A stretch of 64,000 nt of DNA, from the NCBI RefSeq assembly GCF_030546935.1, contig NZ_JAUOPH010000003.1:620001-684000 (forward strand), read 5' to 3'. Shown in pieces: positions 8,114-16,722 of the stretch; the first letter of the stretch is position 1, and every line of letters starts with the position of its first letter. The notes under the pieces are model-generated. The model did no database searches. It saw nothing but the letters and a program-made list of their open reading frames with translations, and was not told the origin of the DNA. This DNA comes from Marinobacter sp. 2_MG-2023. Lineage in GTDB: Bacteria; Pseudomonadota; Gammaproteobacteria; Pseudomonadales; Oleiphilaceae. The position numbers and the translations under genes were made by a program.

Positions 8114-10699
8114 ATGGAAAAAATAGCCATCCGTTTAGTAGAAAATACCGGCATTACACGTATTAAGGAGCCTGTTAGCCTTGGCATTCCGCTGCCCAGA
8201 GGTGCCGTGCAGAAGGCAGCGCAACTTGAACTTCTGGATTCCTCGCAACCTGTCAGCATTCAGCTTGAGCCTCTGGCCCACTGGCCAGATGGGAGCATCC
8301 GGTGGGTTCATGCCAGCTTTTTGATCAGCCTGGATGCCGGCAGCGCAAAAGAGTTAAACCTTTCCAAAACAGAACTGCCGTCCTCCACTGGCCCAGAAGC
8401 CGTTTTTAATCAAACGCTTGACGGCCTTATGGTACAAACATCCGCTGGCTCCGTTCATTTAAAGCCTGGCACCCTGGCATGGCGCTTTAATAGTACCGGC
8501 AGTGAAAGTGTTGACTCGAAAGTAACTCTGCGTGATGAGACGGGCGCACCCTGCACTGCAAAAGTAGAATCCACATGGGAAATTGCCAAGAAAGGCGCTG
8601 TCTTTGTCTCCGCGCGTACAAAAGGCCAATGGCATACGCAAAATAATGACCTGTTGGCACAATTCGATTGTGAGCTTCGTATTTTCCTGGAAACCGGCCT
8701 CATTCAGGTAGAACTCACAACCCATAACCCCAAACGTGCGCGACATTCCGGCGGTTTGTGGGACCTGGGAGATCCGGGTTCAGTGTACTTTCGGGACCTT
8801 GCCGTCGAAACAACGCTGCCGGCGGAAATTCTGGCTCAGGTGACTCCCCAGGCGACCGATAAAACCTCTGACGTATTTCATCTGCCCGAGTTCAACCTCT
8901 ACCAGGATTCCAGCGGAGGCAGGAACTGGCAAAGCCGCAACCATATAGACCGTAACGGTGAAGTGTGCACTCAATTCTGTGGTTACAGATTATCAAGCCC
9001 CGACAGGCTCATACATGAAGGCAAGCGTGCTGATCCACTGGTTAGCCTTGATTATGATGGCGGACATCTGGCATTGGCTGTACCCGACTTCTGGCAGAAC
9101 TTTCCAACAAGTGTCCGCAAAGAAGAAAACACGCTAACAATCGGTCTGTTCCCTAAAGATGCAAAGAGTGCCTACGAGTTACAGGGTGGAGAACAGAAAA
9201 CACTGCGCTTCCTGATGACTCACAACTCCAGCAACAGCATCTCTGCAACTGCCTATGCACCTCTCGTACCTGTGATTACTCCCGAGTGCTATGAGCAGGC
9301 AGACGCCTTCCCCTGGTTCAAAGCCAATGCTCAGCCGGGAGTAATTGATGAACTCATAGCGGAAGGACTAGAGAGCGACTCTAACTTTTTCGCAAAGAGA
9401 GAAGTCATTGACGAATTTGGCTGGCGTAATTTTGGCGATATATTTGCGGACCATGAAACTCTTTACCAAACTGAGGGCGAGCCACCGTATATCTCTCATT
9501 ACAATAACCAGTACGATCCACTATACGGCTTCGCAAGGCAGTTTGCCCTCACCGGCGATACGCGCTGGTTTCGGTTAATGGATGATCTGGCACGACACGT
9601 GACAGATATAGATATCTACCATACTGAAGAAGACAGAAGCGAATACAACAACGGGCTTTTCTGGCATACAGACCACTACCTTGATGCCTATACCGCAACA
9701 CATCGAACGTTTTCAACATTCAACGATTCCAGCTCAACCCCCGGACAAACCGGCGGCGGCCCAGCTGAAGAGCATTGTTATTCAACGGGCCTCCTCTACC
9801 ATCATTACCTCACAGGGAATGAAAAGTCCCGCCAGGCCGTGTTCGAGCTTGCTCGCTGGATGACAGCACTTCATGAAGGCCAAGGCGGTTTTCTTGAACA
9901 GATACTTGCCTTGAAGAAACGAGAAGTTCCCTCCTTGAAAAAGATGATTCGTGGTGAAACCGTATCAACCCATAGATATGGCTTCAATCGCGGCACCGGA
10001 AATTACCTTAATACCCTCCTGGACGCCTGGATACTTGATGAGAATGGGTCATGGCTGCAACAGGCCGAAGCAGTTATCCGGAAAACTATTCATCCGCTGG
10101 ATGTGATCGAGCACCGGGATTTACTCGACGTTGAAAACAGGTGGTCTTATCTCGTGCTCCTTGCCGCCCTTTTTCGCTATCTCTATTTAAAACGTCAGAT
10201 TGACAGCTACGACGAGCACTACGACTACACCAAAGAATCGGTGCTGCATTACACCCAATGGATGCTGAGCAATGAGCGCCCGTTTATGGAAGACAAGAGT
10301 CGGCTTGAATTTCCCAACGACACCTGGGTTGCCCAGGATATGCGAAAAGCTATGCTTATGTTCCAGGCGTCTGAACTGGATCATGAAAACGCCGATCAAT
10401 ATCTTGAACTCGGCCAGAAATGGCTGAAAGAACATACAGAAACACTTAAACACAGCAAAGAGCGCCATTTCTCCAGAATCCTCATCATTCTCATGCAGAA
10501 TTACGGCCCTCAATTGCTTTCCGCCCAGCACTCTCAATCAAATGATCATCCCAGGCCCGCACACCAGCGTTGGGCACCTCCGGTTATGACATGGAGACTA
10601 CTCTTATCACGGATTGGAGGGCGGGTGTTGCGGGCTCTCGTAACCTTCCGACCCTCTCGCGAGAAGCGTTGGTTATATACCCGATTGGATCGACACTGA
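8114..10699 (+). CDS. RIFT-barrel protein, exo-rhamnogalacturonan-lyase-like (PcRGLX/YetA type)
   Basis: Large protein of about 861 residues. The first about 90 residues (IPLPRGAV, WPDGSIRWVHASF) resemble the N-terminal RIFT-barrel domain of PcRGLX/YetA-like polysaccharide lyases. The C-terminal half, from about residue 430, is rich in His, Trp and Asp and looks like an alpha/alpha-toroid (HTDHYLDAYTATHRTFS, GGGPAEEHCYSTGL). No signal peptide is visible, so the enzyme would be cytoplasmic or leave by a non-Sec route, which is odd for a lyase of an exported polymer. The ORF opens at ATG 8078, but ATG 8114 begins the domain-like sequence; the start is uncertain. The stop lies two bases before the next start, so translation is probably coupled. 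Confidence 0.65.
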   Translation: MEKIAIRLVENTGITRIKEPVSLGIPLPRGAVQKAAQLELLDSSQPVSIQLEPLAHWPDGSIRWVHASFLISLDAGSAKELNLSKTELPSSTGPEAVFNQTLDGLMVQTSAGSVHLKPGTLAWRFNSTGSESVDSKVTLRDETGAPCTAKVESTWEIAKKGAVFVSARTKGQWHTQNNDLLAQFDCELRIFLETGLIQVELTTHNPKRARHSGGLWDLGDPGSVYFRDLAVETTLPAEILAQVTPQATDKTSDVFHLPEFNLYQDSSGGRNWQSRNHIDRNGEVCTQFCGYRLSSPDRLIHEGKRADPLVSLDYDGGHLALAVPDFWQNFPTSVRKEENTLTIGLFPKDAKSAYELQGGEQKTLRFLMTHNSSNSISATAYAPLVPVITPECYEQADAFPWFKANAQPGVIDELIAEGLESDSNFFAKREVIDEFGWRNFGDIFADHETLYQTEGEPPYISHYNNQYDPLYGFARQFALTGDTRWFRLMDDLARHVTDIDIYHTEEDRSEYNNGLFWHTDHYLDAYTATHRTFSTFNDSSSTPGQTGGGPAEEHCYSTGLLYHHYLTGNEKSRQAVFELARWMTALHEGQGGFLEQILALKKREVPSLKKMIRGETVSTHRYGFNRGTGNYLNTLLDAWILDENGSWLQQAEAVIRKTIHPLDVIEHRDLLDVENRWSYLVLLAALFRYLYLKRQIDSYDEHYDYTKESVLHYTQWMLSNERPFMEDKSRLEFPNDTWVAQDMRKAMLMFQASELDHENADQYLELGQKWLKEHTETLKHSKERHFSRILIILMQNYGPQLLSAQHSQSNDHPRPAHQRWAPPVMTWRLLLSRIGGRVLRALVTFRPSREKRWLYTRLDRH

Positions 10700-10701
10700 A
10701 C

Positions 10702-11295
10702 ATGCGCCATACATTGAAACGAACGGTAAAAAACCTTTTCCTTATGCTGGCATTTCCCCTCTACGCCCTATACCGGCTTCTTAGCTTGCCGGGCAATCCA
10801 GATGGCACATTCCAGACATTCTCGCAAATGCTCAGCCTGATCCCGGGGAAAACCGGGATCTACCTCCGGGCTGCATTTTACCGGCTTGCCTGCCCGGATA
10901 CCTCAGACGATATCCTGATTGGATTTCTTACGGTGCTTTCCCACCGGGATACGTCTATTCACCAAGGGGTGTACATTGGCCCACAGTGCAACATCGGGAA
11001 ATGCACAATCGGTGAGAACACTCTCCTGGGGAGCGGTGTGCACATACTGAGCGGCAACCAGCAACATAACTTCAACGATTTGCAAACGCCTATTCAGCAA
11101 CAGGGAGGCAAATATACGAAAGTTAAAGTCGGCGAGGACTGCTGGATTGGAAACAGCGCCGTTGTAATGGCAGACATCAGTGATAAGTCGATTGTCGCGG
11201 CTGGATCAGTGTTGACCCGGCCCATTGAGGAATCAGGGGCAATTTGGGGTGGAAATCCAGCTGCCAGAATCAGCTCTAGAACTAAGGAAGAGTAA
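10702..11295 (+). CDS. Left-handed beta-helix (hexapeptide) O-acyltransferase
   Basis: 197-residue protein. After a membrane-prone N-terminus (LFLMLAFPLYALYRLL) come hexapeptide repeats from about residue 75 on: IHQGVYIGPQCNIGKCTIGENTLLGSGV, and later WIGNSAVVMADISDKSIVAAGSVLT. This is the serine-acetyltransferase/maltose-O-acetyltransferase-like fold; an acyl group on a sugar of the polymer is the likely product. The frame is open from 10570, but ATG 10702 lies just after the stop of the lyase-like gene and gives a normal N-terminus. Three bases separate it from the asparagine-synthase-like gene. Confidence 0.85.
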   Translation: MRHTLKRTVKNLFLMLAFPLYALYRLLSLPGNPDGTFQTFSQMLSLIPGKTGIYLRAAFYRLACPDTSDDILIGFLTVLSHRDTSIHQGVYIGPQCNIGKCTIGENTLLGSGVHILSGNQQHNFNDLQTPIQQQGGKYTKVKVGEDCWIGNSAVVMADISDKSIVAAGSVLTRPIEESGAIWGGNPAARISSRTKEE

Positions 11296-11298
11296 CAA

Positions 11299-13032
11299 AT
11301 GTTGAAGCCGAACTCATTTCTGGTGACCATTGGAACCAACGATAATAAAGGTTCTGAGCCTAAGGATCCTCGTTCCCAGGTGGTACTTCAGGTAAAGGAT
11401 GCCAATCCTTATTATATCCGCCACCAGGTCCATGAATCTGGAGACTTCCAGTTATTTTTTGGTGAACGAAAGGACAGTGAAACGTTCGATTTCAACACTC
11501 CCATCAATGGCACGTCAGTAATCTACTCTGCTGCGGACCAGAAAGTGATCGTAAGGACAGACCTGGCCGGCGCCGAGCCTGTTTACTACCGGGTAGATGA
11601 TTCAACAATCAAGTTGTCCAATCGACTGGACAATCTGACGGGAGGCGATGACCAGCCCAATTGGGATGCTATTCACTGTTACCTGGCATTTGGCTATACA
11701 TTGGGAGAAAGTTCTTTTTTCGAAAATATTAAGCAAACACTGCCTAACCAGAAATTAGACGTAAATACCGAGTCCCTGGCGATTGCAAAGCAGGTCTCTG
11801 ATGACACTCCCCGACTACCAAATTCTGCAACGCTGCCTGACAACGGGAAAACGTTTGCGGAAATGCTTGCTAACATTATGCAAACTTACAGGCCGATGGC
11901 ATTGATGATGTCGGCAGGGTGGGATTCCAGAACGCTTCTAGCTCCGCCACACTCACCAATAACAGCCGCCTACACCCATGGAGATATCTCCAGCCGAGAA
12001 AGCACCATTGCAAAAAAACTCTCAGGTACTTTACGAACGGATCACTATTTCAAAGATGTAAAAGGAATGGTGATAGATACAGATTTGCTCCATGAAATGC
12101 TGGAACTTCACGGGCACTGCCTTTGGCCAATATGGCATCTGTCCAGCAAACTTATATCAGAGAAGTTTTTCCTGCCTATCACAAGTGGCGTGATAGGTGC
12201 CCGATTAGGCGGTCACAACGGCTTCCCCACTGTTGGAAGCCGTTTCCAAAAAACGTTTAATTCGTTACACCTGATTAGCCCGAAAATAGTTTCGAAAGAA
12301 AAGATAATAAACGATATTAAGAAAAGCGTGACGGCACCCAAGCAGTTCTGGTTCACCAGCGAAAAAGGTGAGCGACGATTTAACAAAACCGCTATCAGCA
12401 TAACCAAAAGCATTCATGACACTCTCGATCATTATCTGGAGGAAGACGACGACTTTTCCTTTGCGATTGAAAAGTTCAACTATGATCATGTAAGCCGTCA
12501 ATACATGATGAAGCAGCCAACTATGGCTAAACCCTTTCAGGGTTACTACTCCCCTCTTAGCCACCCGGATCTACTAAAAATGGTCTACAATGTGCCCTTT
12601 AAACAACGGGTACAGAACAGATTAACCCGAAGCGTAATTTCTGAACTCAACACTGACTTATTGGAATTCCCCATGGCAGCGACTCTGGCAAAAGCCAAGC
12701 GCCCCATAATCATTCAAGAACTATCAAGAGTTCTACGAATAGTTTTTGAAAAGACCTTCTTCAAGTTAAAGAAAAACCGCCCTAACCTTGGCTGGTTTAA
12801 CTACGAACACCTTTATACCGGAAATTTTTTCAAAACCACTATAGACTCGCTAAATTCCGATATATGGTCAAAAGAACGGATGTTAAAAACTATAGCCACG
12901 AATCAAAAAAATGGTATAGATGCAGGATCAACCATGGATATGGTCTGTAAGATAAAAACCGTAGATTACTACCTGTCCGCGAACAAAAAAGATACGAAAA
13001 ACGGGGATGCGGTTCGCAATGAAAATCGCTGA
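11299..13032 (+). CDS. Asparagine-synthase-like protein lacking the glutaminase cysteine
   Basis: 577 residues. The C-terminal half resembles the ATP-pyrophosphatase domain of asparagine synthetase B: a PP-loop variant SAGWDSRT near residue 210 (standard SGGxDS) and a late segment SPLSHPDLLKMVYNVPFKQR like the AsnB C-terminus. The N-terminal about 190 residues look like a remodelled Ntn domain, but the protein begins MLKPNS rather than MC, so the nucleophilic Cys2 needed to hydrolyse glutamine is absent. Family knowledge suggests ATP-dependent acyl-adenylate formation with ammonia or another nucleophile. It overlaps the PaaK-like gene by 14 bp. Substrate unknown; a separate, intact AsnB homologue is encoded at 24867-26762. 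Confidence 0.7.
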   Translation: MLKPNSFLVTIGTNDNKGSEPKDPRSQVVLQVKDANPYYIRHQVHESGDFQLFFGERKDSETFDFNTPINGTSVIYSAADQKVIVRTDLAGAEPVYYRVDDSTIKLSNRLDNLTGGDDQPNWDAIHCYLAFGYTLGESSFFENIKQTLPNQKLDVNTESLAIAKQVSDDTPRLPNSATLPDNGKTFAEMLANIMQTYRPMALMMSAGWDSRTLLAPPHSPITAAYTHGDISSRESTIAKKLSGTLRTDHYFKDVKGMVIDTDLLHEMLELHGHCLWPIWHLSSKLISEKFFLPITSGVIGARLGGHNGFPTVGSRFQKTFNSLHLISPKIVSKEKIINDIKKSVTAPKQFWFTSEKGERRFNKTAISITKSIHDTLDHYLEEDDDFSFAIEKFNYDHVSRQYMMKQPTMAKPFQGYYSPLSHPDLLKMVYNVPFKQRVQNRLTRSVISELNTDLLEFPMAATLAKAKRPIIIQELSRVLRIVFEKTFFKLKKNRPNLGWFNYEHLYTGNFFKTTIDSLNSDIWSKERMLKTIATNQKNGIDAGSTMDMVCKIKTVDYYLSANKKDTKNGDAVRNENR

Positions 13033-14377
13033 AAAACTGTACTTTCGTAGTCCCCCACTGCTTCAGAATATTCTGATATCAGCGTACGGGTACAAGCTTT
13101 ATCAAAAGCGATACACCGGCATATACCATAAGCTCCGCAAAGAGCTTGACGACATCAAGGAACTCAGCGCCCCAGAGATAAAAGCTTACCAGGACGAGCG
13201 CCTGCACCAGATGGTGACCTACTGCTCAAGCCAAGTCCCCTACTACCAAAAGCTCTTCGCCGAGCACGGGATTCGACCAAATGACATTACAACGGTTCAA
13301 GATCTGCAAAAATTGCCTGTTCTCAACAAACAGACAATATTGCAGCAAGGTCATAACTTCCGACCCAAAGAGCCGCTAAAACCTTTTATGGTTCAACATA
13401 CAAGCGGCAGCACTGGTACACCGCTAGCTCTCGACGTTGATGAACGCACCTACAAACTGGCTATGGCGTTACTGGTGGATCACGAAGAAGCTCACTGCAT
13501 TCCCTTTGGCGCTAAACGGGCCACCTTCGCAGGCAGAATGCTCAAACCCGCTGAAGACATGAAACCTCCTTTTTCCCGCTTTAACCAGGCGGAAAACCAG
13601 AGACTTTTTTCCAGTTACCACGTTAACGAAAACACCTTCCCCCACTATAAGAATGAACTGGATAACTTTCAGCCTGAAGAACTGATCGGTTATCCATCAG
13701 CCATCTACGATCTTGCCACTCACTACCAGAAATCCGATTCAAAGCCTGGCTTTCAGCCGAAGGCCATCATTACGAATTCAGAAACTCTCCTCCAGTGGCA
13801 GCGGGAAACGATTGAATCTGTATTTGGCTGCCCGGTTTATGACTACTACGGGACCGCTGAATACGTGATATTTGCAGGGCAAGACAAGTCAGGAATCTAT
13901 AGGCCTAACCCGATAATCGGGATAACAGAGGTTGAAACAGGCACAGACTCGGATGATACAGGCAGACTACTTGCCACCAGCTTGACCAACAGGCAAATGC
14001 CTTTGCTAAGGTACAACCTGGGCGACACAGCGACCTTAGCGGATACAGCCTTATCGGCTAGCGGCACACCTGGGCTAAAATCTGTTAACGGAAGAGTCGA
14101 CGACTACATCGAAACAAGCGATGGACGCCAGATAGGACGCATTGACCATATTTTCAAAGGCGTAGATGGTATTCAAGAGGCACAGGTTGTTCAAAAACAA
14201 CCTGGCTCAGCCACAATCAGGCTGGTGAAAAATACAACAAAAGAATTTAATGAGAATATCCTTATTTCAAATTGTAAACAAAGGCTTGGCGACGACTTTC
14301 TCGTTACTGTTGAGCAGGTGCAAAAAATTCCGCGTGGTCGTAACGGAAAATTTCGCTCGGTGGTTAAAGAAAAATGA
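13019..14377 (+). CDS. PaaK/CapK-like adenylate-forming ligase
   Basis: About 452 residues of the phenylacetate-CoA ligase-like branch of the ANL superfamily. The phosphate-binding motif HTSGSTGTPLAL is seen near residue 120 and the adenine-pocket YYGTAE near residue 280; a lysine-containing C-terminal lid ends with PRGRNGKFRSV. Such proteins occur in capsule loci (CapK-like), where their acid substrate is generally undefined. An alternative ATG lies at 13007. The 5' end overlaps the asparagine-synthase-like gene and the 3' end overlaps the next gene by ATGA. The tight coupling suggests the pair activates and transfers one acid group onto the polymer or its precursor; this is inference. Confidence 0.75.
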   Translation: MKIAEKLYFRSPPLLQNILISAYGYKLYQKRYTGIYHKLRKELDDIKELSAPEIKAYQDERLHQMVTYCSSQVPYYQKLFAEHGIRPNDITTVQDLQKLPVLNKQTILQQGHNFRPKEPLKPFMVQHTSGSTGTPLALDVDERTYKLAMALLVDHEEAHCIPFGAKRATFAGRMLKPAEDMKPPFSRFNQAENQRLFSSYHVNENTFPHYKNELDNFQPEELIGYPSAIYDLATHYQKSDSKPGFQPKAIITNSETLLQWQRETIESVFGCPVYDYYGTAEYVIFAGQDKSGIYRPNPIIGITEVETGTDSDDTGRLLATSLTNRQMPLLRYNLGDTATLADTALSASGTPGLKSVNGRVDDYIETSDGRQIGRIDHIFKGVDGIQEAQVVQKQPGSATIRLVKNTTKEFNENILISNCKQRLGDDFLVTVEQVQKIPRGRNGKFRSVVKEK

Positions 14378-15345
14378 ATGAACAAACGAAAACAGAACGC
14401 TCTTCACCCTATTTTTCAATCGTGATACCGGCCTATAACGAAGAGGAACACATCGGTTCATGCCTTCAATCCATTTTTAACTCTGACTATGACTGCGCCC
14501 AGTATGAAGTGATCGTTGTAGACAATGGATCTCAGGATCGAACCTATGAGATTGCAATTAACATCGGCCAGGCCAGGGTTTTTGAGCTTACGGAGGGGAA
14601 TGTTGGGGCTGTACGAAACTACGGCGCTGCAAAGGCTCGTGGGCAGATTCTCGTTTTTATAGATGCTGATTGCCTTATGGACAGAAATTGGCTAAGCAGG
14701 GCTGAAAAGCTAATTGAAGAAAAGCCCAATTGTGTTTATGGAGGCGCCGCCAAGCTGTCCAAAAATGCAACATGGATTGAAAGGTTTTGGCTGCTGGAAA
14801 GGAAAGGTAACCCTACTCTACCGAAACATCTAATTGGTGCAAGCACAGTGTTATCTAAAACAATTTTTAGGGAGGTTGGTGGTTTTAGTGAAGCTATGAC
14901 TTCAGGTGAGGATACGGAGTTACACCAGATTTTAGTTTCAAAAGGCATATCCATTATTATTGATCATACGTTCGATATCATTCACTTAGGAAACGCAAAA
15001 ACTCCCATTCAATTCATGAAACGCCAAATATGGCATTCAGAAAATTATATAAAAAATCCATTAAAATCAGCTAAAGACCCCATATTTATAATTACTGCAC
15101 TATTTATTCTATCATTATCTACACTTACGATCCAAAGTATATTCAGCATTGATGCAATAAAAAATTCATTTATACTCTTATTCTGCGCTTTTGTGCCCGC
15201 AATTCTATCCGGAAAACGCATGTTTCGCGCAAGATTTATAACATTTAGACCGGCCACATTAGTTAAAATATACTTTATCGACACTCTCTACATAGCCGGA
15301 CGATCTATTGGTCTCCTAAAAGGATTTTCCAAAATATTTAGATAA
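14374..15345 (+). CDS. Family 2 glycosyltransferase
   Basis: 323 residues, GT-A fold: FSIVIPAYNEEEHIGSCLQS at the start, VVDNGSQDRT, and the metal-binding FIDADC near residue 95, then a GEDTELH acceptor-side motif near residue 190. Two or three hydrophobic helices end the protein, so it is probably held at the inner membrane. It overlaps the previous gene by four bases. DNA composition shifts inside this gene: from about 14.9 kb on it is clearly richer in A/T than upstream genes. Probably adds a sugar to the lipid-linked repeat unit. Last gene of the plus-strand block. Confidence 0.88.
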   Translation: MNEQTKTERSSPYFSIVIPAYNEEEHIGSCLQSIFNSDYDCAQYEVIVVDNGSQDRTYEIAINIGQARVFELTEGNVGAVRNYGAAKARGQILVFIDADCLMDRNWLSRAEKLIEEKPNCVYGGAAKLSKNATWIERFWLLERKGNPTLPKHLIGASTVLSKTIFREVGGFSEAMTSGEDTELHQILVSKGISIIIDHTFDIIHLGNAKTPIQFMKRQIWHSENYIKNPLKSAKDPIFIITALFILSLSTLTIQSIFSIDAIKNSFILLFCAFVPAILSGKRMFRARFITFRPATLVKIYFIDTLYIAGRSIGLLKGFSKIFR

Positions 15346-15459
15346 ACCACCGACTACAAATACATACACTATTTCAATTTATAATAATCACACAACCCTA
15401 CTACCATCTCATCAGCCGAGCTATTATTAACTCCGCCAATGAGTGATAAAAATAAATAC

Positions 15460-16683
15460 CTAATCGACATTAATTTTAAGCGGTGGTGTTGGTGGTGCCA
15501 TTTCATTCAAATCTACTGTCAGGTAGTCAGGTATCTCAGTCGACACCAAAATATCATCAATCGCATACCACTCTTCATGCTTGAGTTCATCGGGATATTT
15601 ATTAAAATTGTCATTCCCGCCAATTGCAAAACTGTTCCACTGCACCATATTTCGTGTTGCTGCCACCCACTGTACCGTGTTTATTTCAACAATTTTTTTG
15701 TCGTCAACCCACTGTACTAACTGACCGTCATATGCCCCTGGGGAACTGTTCATTCGAACAAAGAATGCCATTTTAGTCCAATGTGTCTCATCGCCAAAAA
15801 CTTGATCAATATCGACAGCACCATTCTCGGCAGTTATAAACCCACTGGCTGAACGATCAACTAACTGCGCATCCCCATACGATGCCAACGCCTTAGGGTG
15901 ATACGATGAAGGAAGCTTATTCGACGGTTCTCCATTATAATCAATAAACCTACTCTGTTTCGGATCGTTTCCGTACTTATCATCTCGGCGAGTTAGTGCG
16001 GAAAGAGTATTTCGGAACCCATAGCCGGATTGTGAAGTTGGCCGTCCTTCAAAACCCCATATGAAATTTGGGTTTTTATCGGAGTAGTAATCAAACACAT
16101 TGCCATCACCAGTCCAATGATAGATTCGAAAAACCTTGCTCAATCCGATTGTGTCAAGTTTATAGTCCGGATTGTAATAGGTGTCGATCATGGTATTTGA
16201 AAAATTTATCCAAAACTCAACGTATAACTGGTCGAAGCCTTGCGAAAAATACTTCATCAGTATTCCATCAGAGCCAAAAGAATTTTCGCCCTTTGATATA
16301 TCACTATCCCGCCAAGTAACAAAAGATTTTCCGGTACCTCCTCTTGCTCTATTAGGATTTTCCAAGGTAGAGAGCGAGCTAATCTCAATGTTTTCGTGCT
16401 TATCGAGGTCACCTAGCGAAGGTGCCCATGATGGGGTTTGTCGAACGTAGGACCATCCGTTAGGAATATTATGCACGCCAGCCTTTTGCACAATATCAAC
16501 CTCCCATCCACCAGAGGCGCTGCCACCCATTGAAAGTTCACCTTTATCGTTTTCACGGAGGCCGCTCGTCCAATCTGGCTGACCATCGAAGCTCTCTGCA
16601 AAAATCACTTCAGCCCCTAAAGGAGCTGTTAAGAAGGTTGTCAGCAGCAGGAAACTGCCCATCTGCATTTTCAGAGAAGTCAT
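15460..16683 (-). CDS. Secreted protein, possible polysaccharide-binding or lyase fold
   Basis: About 407 residues. The N-terminus is a signal peptide (MTSLKMQMGSFLLLTTF, likely cleavage after APLGA). The mature part starts with FAESFDGQPDW, the pattern of jelly-roll/concanavalin-like domains, and is rich in Trp, Tyr, Asp and Gly (YVEFWINFS, WTKMAFFVRMNSSPGAYDG, VQWVDDKKIVE). This resembles secreted polysaccharide lyases of the concanavalin class, but I see no catalytic signature that fixes the family. The frame is open to a TTG at 16722; ATG 16683 with AGGA eight bases before it is preferred. It stands alone, converging with the GT2 gene. Confidence 0.6.
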   Translation of the reverse strand: MTSLKMQMGSFLLLTTFLTAPLGAEVIFAESFDGQPDWTSGLRENDKGELSMGGSASGGWEVDIVQKAGVHNIPNGWSYVRQTPSWAPSLGDLDKHENIEISSLSTLENPNRARGGTGKSFVTWRDSDISKGENSFGSDGILMKYFSQGFDQLYVEFWINFSNTMIDTYYNPDYKLDTIGLSKVFRIYHWTGDGNVFDYYSDKNPNFIWGFEGRPTSQSGYGFRNTLSALTRRDDKYGNDPKQSRFIDYNGEPSNKLPSSYHPKALASYGDAQLVDRSASGFITAENGAVDIDQVFGDETHWTKMAFFVRMNSSPGAYDGQLVQWVDDKKIVEINTVQWVAATRNMVQWNSFAIGGNDNFNKYPDELKHEEWYAIDDILVSTEIPDYLTVDLNEMAPPTPPLKINVD

Positions 16684-16722
16684 AGCTACTATCCTCATTA
16701 CGCGTTTGGTATCAATCTTCAA

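Noticed and set aside
10570..10701. Upstream extension of the hexapeptide acyltransferase frame
   Set aside because: It lies wholly inside the preceding gene in another frame and lacks a ribosome site; the start just after the stop is better.
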